A stretch of 8,030 nucleotides of DNA from Candidatus Thorarchaeota archaeon (GTDB lineage Archaea; Asgardarchaeota; Thorarchaeia; Thorarchaeales; Thorarchaeaceae). The translations under genes and the position numbers were made by a program. The notes beneath the pieces were generated by a model. The model saw nothing but the letters and a program-made list of their open reading frames with translations, was not told the DNA's origin and searched no databases. The stretch is taken from NCBI GenBank assembly GCA_018238825.1, contig JABCSP010000093.1:1-8030 (forward strand), in the 5' to 3' direction. Position 1 is the stretch's first letter, and every line of letters begins with the position of its first letter. Positions 1 to 5,739 of this stretch are shown piece by piece.

Positions 1-737
1 GTGAACTAACTATTCAGTATGATATTACCATAGACGAAGAAACTGGAGAAGTTCATGCTGAAAGTTTGTACACTATTGGTCAGGTAAAACAGCTCAAGCA
101 TTGGGGTGTAGAAAAGACTCCAAGTGATATAATTGTTGAAACAATGGAGATCTCCGCGGTTCATTTCATGTCCATCTTTGCAAGTAATTACTCAGTTGTG
201 GGTACAACCAGTGGCAATACAATTTCTTCCCCAACAGATACTACACCAATGGATGAAAACGTAACTATCCAAGTAGGTGATGACGATGAACGCGCATTCG
301 ATATTGGATTCGGTCGACAATATGCTCTCATCAATGAAACATCTGACACGGTTGTAAATAGTAGTCTTACGGCCCTGAATACACTTCTAGGTGTAAGGCT
401 CAGTGATCTCATTCTTGTTTCATGGCAAGCTCCACTTTCTGGTTGGCTCTTTGCACACATGGCATATGGCCTTTCTACCCAGCTTCAGAGTACCTACTCG
501 ACTGTTAGCGGAATGGTTTCCAATGTCAATACTGCTTTCACCAACACTAATTGGTGGTATGCGGTTACATTCCCAACTTGGAATGGGCTAAGAGTTGAAC
601 AGGATCCTGTATATGTAGCATATACAAATCTTGCCACTTTATCTACTACTAACGATAATAGCGGAGGTTTTGTTGCAATACTCTTGCTTGTCACTGGAAT
701 TGTTGCTGTCGTGTGGGTTATTCGGAAACGCAGATAG
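1..737 (+). CDS. C-terminally membrane-anchored surface protein (5' end outside window)
   Basis: The reading frame (first full codon at base 3) is open through the left edge, so the N-terminus is missing; about 244 residues are visible. A TTG at 66 could serve as a start, but the uninterrupted upstream codons argue against it. Counting from base 66, the body (residues 1-197) is rich in Thr, Ser and Asn and has four N-X-S/T sequons (N41, N65, N90, N98), as expected for a glycosylated extracytoplasmic domain. One hydrophobic helix (about 199-219) ends in the positively charged tail RKRR, a stop-transfer anchor that places the body outside. I recognise no domain. It lies upstream of a T2SSF membrane protein, so it may belong to a pilus-like or secretion locus, but a terminator separates the two genes. 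Coding status and topology are fairly certain; the function is unknown. Confidence 0.8.
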   Translation, partial: ELTIQYDITIDEETGEVHAESLYTIGQVKQLKHWGVEKTPSDIIVETMEISAVHFMSIFASNYSVVGTTSGNTISSPTDTTPMDENVTIQVGDDDERAFDIGFGRQYALINETSDTVVNSSLTALNTLLGVRLSDLILVSWQAPLSGWLFAHMAYGLSTQLQSTYSTVSGMVSNVNTAFTNTNWWYAVTFPTWNGLRVEQDPVYVAYTNLATLSTTNDNSGGFVAILLLVTGIVAVVWVIRKRR

Positions 738-750
738 CTACATGAATAGT

Positions 751-800
751 GTTCCTTGAAATGATTGAATCTTTTCGAGGAACAATCTTTCTTTTTTTTT
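751..800 (+). terminator. Hairpin plus U-tract terminator
   Basis: GTTCCTTGAAA (751-761) pairs with TTTCGAGGAAC (773-783) over 11 positions, all Watson-Crick except one G-U, around an 11-nt loop. A T-rich run follows (786-800, ending in nine T). It starts 13 bp after the stop codon of the surface-protein gene. Archaeal termination depends mainly on the U-tract; the hairpin strengthens the call. It separates that gene from the T2SSF gene. Confidence 0.75.
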
Positions 801-824
801 GAATATATTATCGGGCTATTTAAG
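801..824 (+). promoter_or_regulatory. TATA-like promoter region for the T2SSF gene
   Basis: Two AT-rich TATA candidates follow the terminator: AATATATTAT (802-811) and CTATTTAAG (816-824). Initiation about 25 bp downstream would give a leader of about 15-35 nt containing the Shine-Dalgarno-like TTGAGGA (848-854), placed 8 nt before the GTG start at 863. This is by-eye matching only. Confidence 0.4.
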
Positions 825-862
825 AGATGTATAGCAGTGTCTGATTATTGAGGACTTGACAA

Positions 863-2389
863 GTGATTTACGAGCGGCTATGCAATTTCAGTTCTAGAAT
901 CCTTCCGTTTTCAAAAATTACTAGAAAAATCGATGATAGAGACCTTACCCGCGCAGTACGATTTCTTTCACCCATGATGACAGTAACCACTCAGGGTGTT
1001 GTAGCAGCATCTTACTTCTCAGCTTCATCTACATTCGTACTTGCAGTGCTGATGCTGATATTCTTCGGAGTTAATCTTCTTCTTACTATCCCTCTTGCTG
1101 CGATGGCCTGCGTTGTTGTTTACTACATTGTAATTTCATATCCTATCTCTATGATGAATAGCTACAAGCTAGGTCTCTCTGAGGAGGCCGATTTAGTCTT
1201 CGAGCAATTCATTCTAATCTTCCAGACTGGTGGCACAATCTTTGATGCAATTGAGATGATTGCTCAATCTGACCATCCTTACTTATCCAATGTTTTTTGT
1301 CAAATTCTTGGTCGCATTGCAGAAGGTGTACCACCAGAAACCTGTCTGATGGATTTTGCAAAGGACCAACCATCAGATGATATTCGTAGATACTTCACTG
1401 CTATTGTCGCATCACTTGAGAAAAAGACGGACCTGCTTGATACTCTCTCTGGTGAATCATTTGAGGCTGACCTAGCGCTACGTCAGAAGAATCTGGAACT
1501 GGAGAGTCGACTTCTTGTTGTTGCAGCCTTGGTTACATATGTCCCAATTATGTTTACTCTTGCAGTTTCACTGTCCGGATATGCTACTAATCTAATTGTA
1601 TTATTAGTTGTTCCAATATTTATTCTTCTTAATGCTGTTCTTCGATCTCGTTTCTCCCGTCAATTTTCTGCATACTTTGACAGACCCCGTGATGATTCTA
1701 TATTAGCACCAACACAGAAAGAGATTGTTACAGAATATGATGAATTTCTTAATTTTATGATTCTCCTAGGGCAACGCCTTTCATCTGGTGATACTCTGGA
1801 AGTAGCACTTGTGTCAGTTCGTGACGATATTGAGCCGAAAGCACAATCCTTGGTTGATATTACTAATCATGCAATCTATCAGGAAGGTTTGAGTTCTGTT
1901 GAGGCCATGGATTTAGCCGCCAAAGCTTCTATTGGACAGAGAGTTTCCCAAATGATTACTATGATTTCATTGATGTGCGAAGCGTCTACATTTAGTGCAG
2001 GTGAGAGAATCACAAGGATTGCATCACGTCTTGTAAAACGTTCTGCGATTGCAAAAGAACGAGACTCAATTATTGCAGCTCAGAGGATGAAGGTGTATCT
2101 TCTAACACTAGTAAGTGCTGCAGTATTAGGTATGTTAGCATCGCTTGCTCCATTTTTGCACATTGGGTCTTTCTTAGCTGAAGGTCCAGTGTTAATTACA
2201 GATCCAATTTCTATTCTTGATATTGCCCCACTTCTTGGAGCACTTGGGATTACTACTCTCTCCATGGGATACCAAAATACAAGAATGGTCAGTGGTCCAA
2301 AACCCGTAGTGATGGCATTGGTTTGTACTCTATTATTTTGGATTTCATTTGCATTATCTTCAAATTTAATGAGTCTGAATTTGGTGTAG
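863..2389 (+). CDS. T2SSF (TadC/FlaJ/PilC-like) pilus or secretion platform membrane protein
   Basis: A 508-aa protein starting at GTG with TTGAGGA 8 nt upstream. It shows the two-repeat layout of the T2SSF family, the inner-membrane platform on which an ATPase acts to assemble type IV pili, archaella or related filaments. Hydrophobic helices lie at about 46-70 and 72-96. The first T2SSF helical domain is at about 108-215 (EEADLVFEQF, then a QTGGTIFDAIE-like segment). A helix pair follows at about 216-237 and 241-261. The second cytoplasmic domain (about 290-408) contains the matching GQRLSSGDTLEVAL segment, which resembles the first repeat. Helices at about 410-432, 450-470 and 482-500 finish the protein. 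Length and double repeat fit archaeal FlaJ/TadC better than single-domain GspF. A polytopic membrane protein follows 55 bp later. No ATPase or pilin is visible here, so the specific system cannot be named. Confidence 0.82.
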   Translation: MIYERLCNFSSRILPFSKITRKIDDRDLTRAVRFLSPMMTVTTQGVVAASYFSASSTFVLAVLMLIFFGVNLLLTIPLAAMACVVVYYIVISYPISMMNSYKLGLSEEADLVFEQFILIFQTGGTIFDAIEMIAQSDHPYLSNVFCQILGRIAEGVPPETCLMDFAKDQPSDDIRRYFTAIVASLEKKTDLLDTLSGESFEADLALRQKNLELESRLLVVAALVTYVPIMFTLAVSLSGYATNLIVLLVVPIFILLNAVLRSRFSRQFSAYFDRPRDDSILAPTQKEIVTEYDEFLNFMILLGQRLSSGDTLEVALVSVRDDIEPKAQSLVDITNHAIYQEGLSSVEAMDLAAKASIGQRVSQMITMISLMCEASTFSAGERITRIASRLVKRSAIAKERDSIIAAQRMKVYLLTLVSAAVLGMLASLAPFLHIGSFLAEGPVLITDPISILDIAPLLGALGITTLSMGYQNTRMVSGPKPVVMALVCTLLFWISFALSSNLMSLNLV

Positions 2390-2444
2390 TATAGTTTATT
2401 TGTAGCTGTGAGCATTGCGTTTCTAGTTAGGTTGAGGTTATATT

Positions 2445-3104
2445 ATGCAAATCCCGATTTTAGATTACACCCTCGCTGATATCATGCTTTTCTTCCAGAA
2501 TGACTGGATTCTAGCATGGGTGATTATACTATCAGGAGGTCTTTTAGCTATCTGGCTATTAGAGAATATCACAGATCCAATCCCGTTATTGGGTTCAATA
2601 TTTGATCTGCTAGTTCACGTTGGTACCTACGTTGGCTTTTTTGTGGGAATCATTGACATATTTGTCGGATATGTTATCTGGACAGTTCAGCCAGGAGCGG
2701 CAGTAGTCGCAGGCATTCTGGTCCTGATGGGATTCACATTAGTCATGAGGATACTCGCAAAGTTTCCACTTGCAATAGTGTTTGCTGCGGGATTAGCAGT
2801 TTTTGGAGCTGCAACAATGTATGGAGCTCTTGCTCCATTAGTAGGCACAACTTGGTATAGTGCCGTTCCAGAAATTGCCCAGGCTGTAGATTTCCTGATC
2901 TCTGGCAAGGGACTAATAATAGTTGGTGCTATTATATTCGCTATTGTATACGTCATTAGTGATTTGGTGTTCAAAATAATAGCACTGATTGCAAAGATAT
3001 TCGCTTCAACTCCTGTGAGTTTGATCATTGGTCTTGCAGCAATCGCAGTTGGTGTGATTGTTATTATCAATCCAGCTCTGGTTGGATTAATTGCTTGGCC
3101 TTAG
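2445..3104 (+). CDS. Polytopic membrane protein of unknown function beside the T2SSF gene
   Basis: A 219-aa, very hydrophobic protein starting at ATG, with Shine-Dalgarno-like TTGAGGT (2432-2438) 6 nt upstream, nearly the same site as in the preceding gene. About six membrane helices are likely (roughly 21-39, 56-78, 84-102, 108-130, 156-176, 190-208). Charged residues are few and lie in short loops (for example NITDP at 41-45 and KIIALIAK near 177-184). I see no catalytic or cofactor motif and recognise no family. It follows the T2SSF gene by 55 bp on the same strand with no terminator between, and a terminator follows it, so co-transcription and a role as a membrane partner of the platform protein are plausible inferences. 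An AT-rich stretch at about 2389-2402 could also give it its own promoter. Confidence 0.75.
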   Translation: MQIPILDYTLADIMLFFQNDWILAWVIILSGGLLAIWLLENITDPIPLLGSIFDLLVHVGTYVGFFVGIIDIFVGYVIWTVQPGAAVVAGILVLMGFTLVMRILAKFPLAIVFAAGLAVFGAATMYGALAPLVGTTWYSAVPEIAQAVDFLISGKGLIIVGAIIFAIVYVISDLVFKIIALIAKIFASTPVSLIIGLAAIAVGVIVIINPALVGLIAWP

Positions 3105-3118
3105 TAGCATAAGAAATT

Positions 3119-3153
3119 GAGGGGGTCACTCCCCTCTTTCCTCTCTTTTTTTC
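3119..3153 (+). terminator. G-C hairpin plus T-tract terminator between convergent genes
   Basis: GAGGGG (3119-3124) pairs with CCCCTC (3131-3136), with an inner G-U pair and a TCAC loop, followed by a pyrimidine run ending in eight or more T (3145-3152). It sits 14 bp after the stop of the polytopic membrane protein and runs up to the stop codon of the convergent minus-strand gene. Confidence 0.65.
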
Positions 3154-3419
3154 TAACCACTCGTTGGCTTTCTAATTTCTCTATAGTATAGGAACTTCAA
3201 ATCTCGTTCGCTATAGAATTCTGCTGCTTTGTCAATAGCTTTCTTTGCAGCAATTATTCCATTCAATACCTCTGAATAATACAGTTTCTTGTCAGGGTCA
3301 ACTTGAGATTCACTTATTGTAAATCCCTCTGGAAGCTCATACTCATCCGGTGCCAACAGTGCTACTCGGAGAGATGACATACCTCCTTCAGATTCTAGCC
3401 AGAGTTCACAATACGTCAT
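3153..3419 (-). CDS. Small alpha/beta protein, possibly divergent KEOPS Pcc1-like
   Basis: An 88-aa protein if read from the ATG at 3419; a TTG at 3452 would add 11 basic residues. I prefer the ATG because an AT-rich TATA-like stretch (about 3450-3460) overlaps the longer version. Another ATG at codon 14 has GGAGGT directly abutting it, too close to be used. Predicted order is beta (CELWLES, 4-10), short helix (about 12-24), beta (FTISESQV, 33-40), beta (KKLYYSEV, 44-51), then a long helix (about 53-70). This order, the length and the segment PDEYELPEGFTI recall Pcc1, the small dimerising subunit of the KEOPS tRNA t6A complex (archaeal members run about 80 aa with PDN...P.G..I followed by a long C-terminal helix). 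The likeness is by eye and weak, so an orphan small protein is equally possible. It converges on the pilus-like cluster and diverges from the RHH gene. Confidence 0.6.
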   Translation of the reverse strand: MTYCELWLESEGGMSSLRVALLAPDEYELPEGFTISESQVDPDKKLYYSEVLNGIIAAKKAIDKAAEFYSERDLKFLYYREIRKPTSG

Positions 3420-3504
3420 TAGTAGTCTCTTGGATTGTATCTTTTGGAGCAAATAAGTTTTCTATGGTGAGATTGAAACTAATGCTGTGAGAAATTCGAA
3501 TATC

Positions 3505-3521
3505 CCAAAGGTATTATATAG
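3505..3521 (+). promoter_or_regulatory. TATA-type promoter for the RHH regulator
   Basis: CCCAAAG (BRE-like, purine-rich end) precedes GTATTATATAG at 3511-3521. Initiation would fall near 3541-3546, leaving a leader of about 75-80 nt that holds the 13-bp phased hexamers. TATATAAT also reads on the other strand, so the element could serve the divergent minus-strand gene too. Confidence 0.45.
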
Positions 3522-3551
3522 TAACATTGCTTGCATTCTAGTGACTTTAAT

Positions 3552-3596
3552 TAGATACGAATACTATCTATGAACATTATCTATAATCACTTAGAT
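3552..3596. repeat. Four TATCTA/TAGAT-like hexamers at 13-bp intervals (candidate operator)
   Basis: TAGATA (3552-3557), TATCTA (3565-3570), TATCTA (3578-3583) and TTAGAT (3591-3596) begin at exact 13-bp steps. The first two form a perfect inverted pair with a 7-nt spacer, and TAGAT at 3592-3596 mirrors ATCTA at 3579-3583. The block lies between the TATA element and the start of the RHH gene. RHH regulators usually bind short tandem or inverted sites and often repress their own gene, so an autoregulatory operator is a reasonable inference. The region is AT-rich and chance cannot be ruled out. Confidence 0.35.
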
Positions 3597-3620
3597 GATG
3601 TTGGAAGGAGGATGCAATGA

Positions 3621-4292
3621 ATGTCGTTACGGTCTGAGGAATCCCTTCTAGTGAAAGAGAAGGATCGACTTGAAGCCAAGCTAGCAAAAATGCAGAAGAG
3701 CAATGCAAAGGCAAAATTACCAGAAAAAGAGAATATTCGGTATGATGAGATAACCACTCTGTTGAAGAAAAAGATCATCAGTGTTACAATGACACAATCC
3801 TTGGTGAATCACATCGATGAATTGGTAAAAGACCGTGTTGGGAGGTCTCGTGCACAGCTCATTGAGGATTCTGTTCGTTGGTTCTTGGACTTTACAGTCT
3901 ATAGATGGAACGAGCGGGGGATATACGTTAATACATCCAGGTCTGCGTTCGAATCCGAAGCAATGTCATCACTCTTCTTCTCAAAATTGACTCCTACGGA
4001 CCAGTATGAACTTGGTAATACTGCCGGTAGTCAAGCTCCTGTAGGTGATGTGGTGCGATTATTTCACGGGGCTGATCCAACTGATGTGGAAAGCCGTGAT
4101 TTGGTTCTACGACTCCTTCAGGATAATGGATGGGGGTCAATATCCCATAACGAGAGCGGGCTTATTGTAATTGGGACTCCATTTTATCCAGCACCTTTCA
4201 TACGTGGTTACCTTGAATCCCTTCTGAAAGTCAAGCTAGATGTTGTGGAAACAAATGTCAAGGAGAATGTGGCATTACAGATTAGCAAGTAA
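3621..4292 (+). CDS. Ribbon-helix-helix regulator with large C-terminal, possibly V4R-like, domain
   Basis: A 223-aa protein starting at ATG, with GGAAGGAGGA (3603-3612) 8 nt upstream; two ATGs just before it run into stops at once. Residues 1-35 are charged and heptad-like (short coiled coil). Residues 51-92 match the RHH/CopG fold: strand KIISVTM, helix 58-71, a GRSRAQ turn (74-79) and a second helix ending near 92. This fold is a dimeric DNA-binding unit, so a transcription factor is likely. The remaining 130 residues are far larger than in plain CopG proteins. YELGNTAGSQ (129-138), GWGSISH (170-176), FIRGYLESLL (193-202) and VVETNV (208-213) recall the order of motifs in V4R/4-vinyl-reductase ligand-binding domains, but no Cys cluster is present and the likeness is weak. 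Phased hexamers upstream suggest autoregulation. It converges with the AbrB/ACT-like gene across an 18-bp gap. Confidence 0.75.
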   Translation: MSLRSEESLLVKEKDRLEAKLAKMQKSNAKAKLPEKENIRYDEITTLLKKKIISVTMTQSLVNHIDELVKDRVGRSRAQLIEDSVRWFLDFTVYRWNERGIYVNTSRSAFESEAMSSLFFSKLTPTDQYELGNTAGSQAPVGDVVRLFHGADPTDVESRDLVLRLLQDNGWGSISHNESGLIVIGTPFYPAPFIRGYLESLLKVKLDVVETNVKENVALQISK

Positions 4293-4310
4293 TACGCTGA
4301 CTGATGGTAA

Positions 4311-4736
4311 TTACCACTCAAGTCCTTTTTCAAGAATCTCGAATTCACTTTCGTAAAGACCAGGAATACTTTCTATTGTACGTCTGATGTCAGGTTCTTT
4401 ATCCCTGATTTTATCAGCTGAGAAGTATACTTCATAGATACATCGATTCTCCTCAAAACAGAACCCTGTTGTGAATAGTACTTTTAGATCATGATGCTTG
4501 AAGAGCTGGGTCATAGTTTGCATCAACGCAGGGTTAACCTTTTCAACCTCTAGACGTACTCTTGCCCCTCCTTCTTTCATCATCGGAATAAGTCGAACCT
4601 CGCCAGATCTCTCAAAATAAATAACCATGGCGGCCTTCATGCCATCAAGTTCAGCATTCTTGAAGAAATCTTCTGGAAGGCTAATTTCTCTCTTTTTATG
4701 AACGTCTGCAATCATTCCTTTAGTCAGTCCGGCCAC
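4311..4736 (-). CDS. AbrB-like DNA-binding plus ACT-like domain protein (putative regulator)
   Basis: A 141-aa protein starting at GTG, with AGAGG about 8 nt upstream. Residues 8-52 resemble an AbrB/SpoVT swapped-hairpin domain: the segment KKREISLPEDFF (14-25), then a hydrophobic strand (AAMVIYF, 35-41), a turn (ERSGE) and VRLIPM. Residues 58-136 show beta-alpha-beta-beta-alpha-beta order typical of ACT domains: strand ARVRLEVE, helix 68-81 (NPALMQTMTQLFKHH), strand LKVLFTTGF, strand CIYEVYFSA, helix 112-123, then a GLYESEFEIL strand. AbrB domains bind DNA as dimers and ACT domains bind small ligands such as amino acids, so a ligand-responsive regulator is the natural inference. One Cys pair (C93, C99) lies in the ACT-like part. 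It faces the RHH gene tail-to-tail. Both domain calls are by eye. Confidence 0.7.
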   Translation of the reverse strand: MAGLTKGMIADVHKKREISLPEDFFKNAELDGMKAAMVIYFERSGEVRLIPMMKEGGARVRLEVEKVNPALMQTMTQLFKHHDLKVLFTTGFCFEENRCIYEVYFSADKIRDKEPDIRRTIESIPGLYESEFEILEKGLEW

Positions 4737-4820
4737 GCGTATCGCCTCTTACCTGTAATAATGCATCAGAGTAATTCGAGTATTTGTATCTTCGTGCGCG
4801 CTACTATTAGACGTTTCTGG

Positions 4821-4830
4821 GTTTTATATC
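4821..4830 (-). promoter_or_regulatory. TATA box for the AbrB/ACT-like gene
   Basis: On the minus strand this reads GATATAAAAC, a near-consensus archaeal TATA. Initiation near 4796-4800 would give a leader of about 60 nt. A second candidate, GATACAAATAC (minus strand, 4780-4790), would give a leader of about 20 nt. Both sit in the divergent spacer shared with the desulforedoxin-like gene. Confidence 0.4.
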
Positions 4831-4856
4831 AGCAGATTTAGGTGTATTTTCGTCAG

Positions 4857-4871
4857 AAAGCCATAAAACAA
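4857..4871 (+). promoter_or_regulatory. TATA-like element for the desulforedoxin-like gene
   Basis: CATAAAACAAA (4862-4872), preceded by the purine-rich GAAAG, would start transcription near 4890, about 22 nt before the ATG at 4914. The plus-strand reading of 4821-4830 (GTTTTATATC) is an alternative upstream element. Confidence 0.35.
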
Positions 4872-4913
4872 ATCCCCTGCATTATTGCTTTAGTACTCTG
4901 TTGGTGACTAAAT

Positions 4914-5036
4914 ATGGCAAAAGAAGGAGCAATCTACGTCTGTGACATCTGTCAACAAGTTATCGAAGTTAAGAAGTCTGGAGCTGGGACTTTAATCTGC
5001 TGTGGTCAGCCTATGAGGCTTTTCGAGGAAGAATAG
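4914..5036 (+). CDS. Desulforedoxin-like Fe(Cys)4 mini-protein
   Basis: A 40-aa open frame starting at ATG, with GGTGA (4903-4907) 6 nt upstream. It has four cysteines, C10, C13, C29 and C30, in the pattern C-X2-C-X15-C-C, followed by GQPM. This is the spacing of desulforedoxin and of the N-terminal FeS4 domain of desulfoferrodoxin; the Gly-Ala-Gly turn (23-25) and the hydrophobic residue before CC also fit. Desulforedoxin is a small homodimer with one Fe(SCys)4 centre per chain and acts as a one-electron carrier. No neelaredoxin (superoxide reductase) domain follows, so this is the stand-alone form, and its partner cannot be told from here. It diverges from the AbrB/ACT-like gene and lies 88 bp upstream of the first RPB5-like gene on the same strand. 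The complete motif makes the call strong despite the length. Confidence 0.88.
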   Translation: MAKEGAIYVCDICQQVIEVKKSGAGTLICCGQPMRLFEEE

Positions 5037-5070
5037 TGCATTTGCACTGAAATTCATTCCGTGACACTTG

Positions 5071-5085
5071 ACAAGATTTATATTC
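5071..5085 (+). promoter_or_regulatory. TATA promoter of the first RPB5-like gene
   Basis: ACAAGATTTATATTC contains a TATA core TTTATATT (5077-5084) after purines. Initiation would fall near 5104-5110, and the leader would carry GGGGT (5112-5116), 8 nt before the ATG at 5125. The element lies inside the longer TTG reading (start 5068), which is the main reason to reject that start. Confidence 0.55.
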
Positions 5086-5124
5086 CCTCCGAATGGGCGG
5101 AGCAAAGTTACGGGGTATGTATTC

Positions 5125-5673
5125 ATGTATGAGTTACCTAGACCTGTTGTGAAGACGAGAGATCTTCTGAATCTTCGCGAATATAAGACAACAGAATTGT
5201 TAGAATATGATGACAAATATGTCATGTATCCCACAAAAGAAAAGGATGGTATGCTTCTCAAGTATGTAGTCTGGATTCTAAAAGAATCACGTGTTGTTGG
5301 TATTGCTCTTCTCAGGGATCTTACAGGTAAGATGGACGAGAATGAAGCTCAGCGTGGAATGCTTGTTGGTGGCTCTAGATTTACTCCCGCTGGAAAGAAG
5401 TATGCAGCCAGTGCAAGAATTGAGCTTGTTGAGGGTGGATACGCTTCTTTTGACTTGTTTGAGCATGAACTAGTGCCTACGCACTTGATTGCAAGTGATG
5501 ACGAAGTAGAAATGATTGTGAATCATTACAAGATTGAAAAGAAACAACTACCTCGGATTGCTTCAGTTGATCCTGCAGTAAAAGTATTGGGTGCAGTACC
5601 TGGCCACGTTATTAGAATTGAGCGTGAGAGTCTGACTTCAGGCTCTACATATTACTACAGATTTGTAACCTAA
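5125..5673 (+). CDS. rpo5: Full-length RPB5-like RNA polymerase subunit H, copy 1
   Basis: A 182-aa protein starting at ATG 5125, with GGGGT 8 nt upstream; the in-frame TTG at 5068 would place the TATA box inside the gene. Residues 112-182 are the conserved Rpo5/RpoH domain, the small subunit that docks on the large polymerase subunit: HELVPTH (114-120), YKIEKKQLPRI (135-145), DP (149-150), LGAVPGHVIRIERES (155-169) and the terminal YYRF. Known archaeal RpoH is only this part. Here about 110 residues precede it and align by eye with the eukaryotic RPB5 jaw domain: KTRDLLNLREY (10-20) with the RTV..M..DRGY helix, the strand LKYVVWIL (45-52), and GMLVGGSRFTP (78-88) with the G.FVY...TPSA segment. 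It is about 60% identical to the next gene. No rpoB follows, unlike the usual archaeal rpoH-rpoB order. Subunit identity is firm; the jaw homology is strong inference. Confidence 0.92.
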   Translation: MYELPRPVVKTRDLLNLREYKTTELLEYDDKYVMYPTKEKDGMLLKYVVWILKESRVVGIALLRDLTGKMDENEAQRGMLVGGSRFTPAGKKYAASARIELVEGGYASFDLFEHELVPTHLIASDDEVEMIVNHYKIEKKQLPRIASVDPAVKVLGAVPGHVIRIERESLTSGSTYYYRFVT

Positions 5674-5687
5674 GACAGGCATTCGGC

Positions 5688-5702
5688 AATACTTATATCA
5701 AA
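5688..5702 (+). promoter_or_regulatory. TATA promoter of the second RPB5-like gene
   Basis: ACTTATATCAAA (5691-5702) lies 18 bp after the stop of copy 1. Initiation near 5720 gives a short leader with AGGTG (5726-5730), 9 nt before TTG 5740. This implies the copies can be expressed independently, although no terminator separates them. Confidence 0.5.
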
Positions 5703-5739
5703 CCCACTCGGACGCCAATCTGAATAGGTGTTTTTTATA

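Noticed and set aside
188..460. Minus-strand open frame of about 90 codons in the surface-protein gene
   Set aside because: Shadow of the forward gene, whose C-terminal anchor and composition support it as the real one.
2080..2415. Antisense open frame of about 111 codons over the 3' end of the T2SSF gene
   Set aside because: It overlaps strongly supported coding sequence and shows no recognisable domain.
2687..3070. Antisense open frame of about 127 codons within the polytopic membrane protein gene
   Set aside because: Opposite-strand shadow of a hydrophobic coding sequence; it has no ribosome-binding site and low-complexity Ile/Ala/Thr content.
3494..3501. ATTCGAAT palindrome upstream of the RHH gene
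   Set aside because: An isolated 8-bp palindrome in AT-rich DNA with no second copy in phase; likely chance.
4305..4316. TGGTAATTACCA perfect palindrome between the convergent RHH and AbrB/ACT-like genes
   Set aside because: There is no loop or U-tract, and it overlaps a stop codon and coding sequence; it is too short to call an operator or terminator.
5035..5048. AGTGCA-TT-TGCACT inverted repeat overlapping the stop codon of the desulforedoxin-like gene
   Set aside because: The stem is short with a 2-4 nt loop and no T-run follows, so it is weak as a terminator; chance is likely.
5068..5124. TTG-initiated 19-residue extension of the first RPB5-like protein
   Set aside because: It contains the TATA element at 5077-5084, has no good ribosome-binding site, and has no counterpart in the paralogue.
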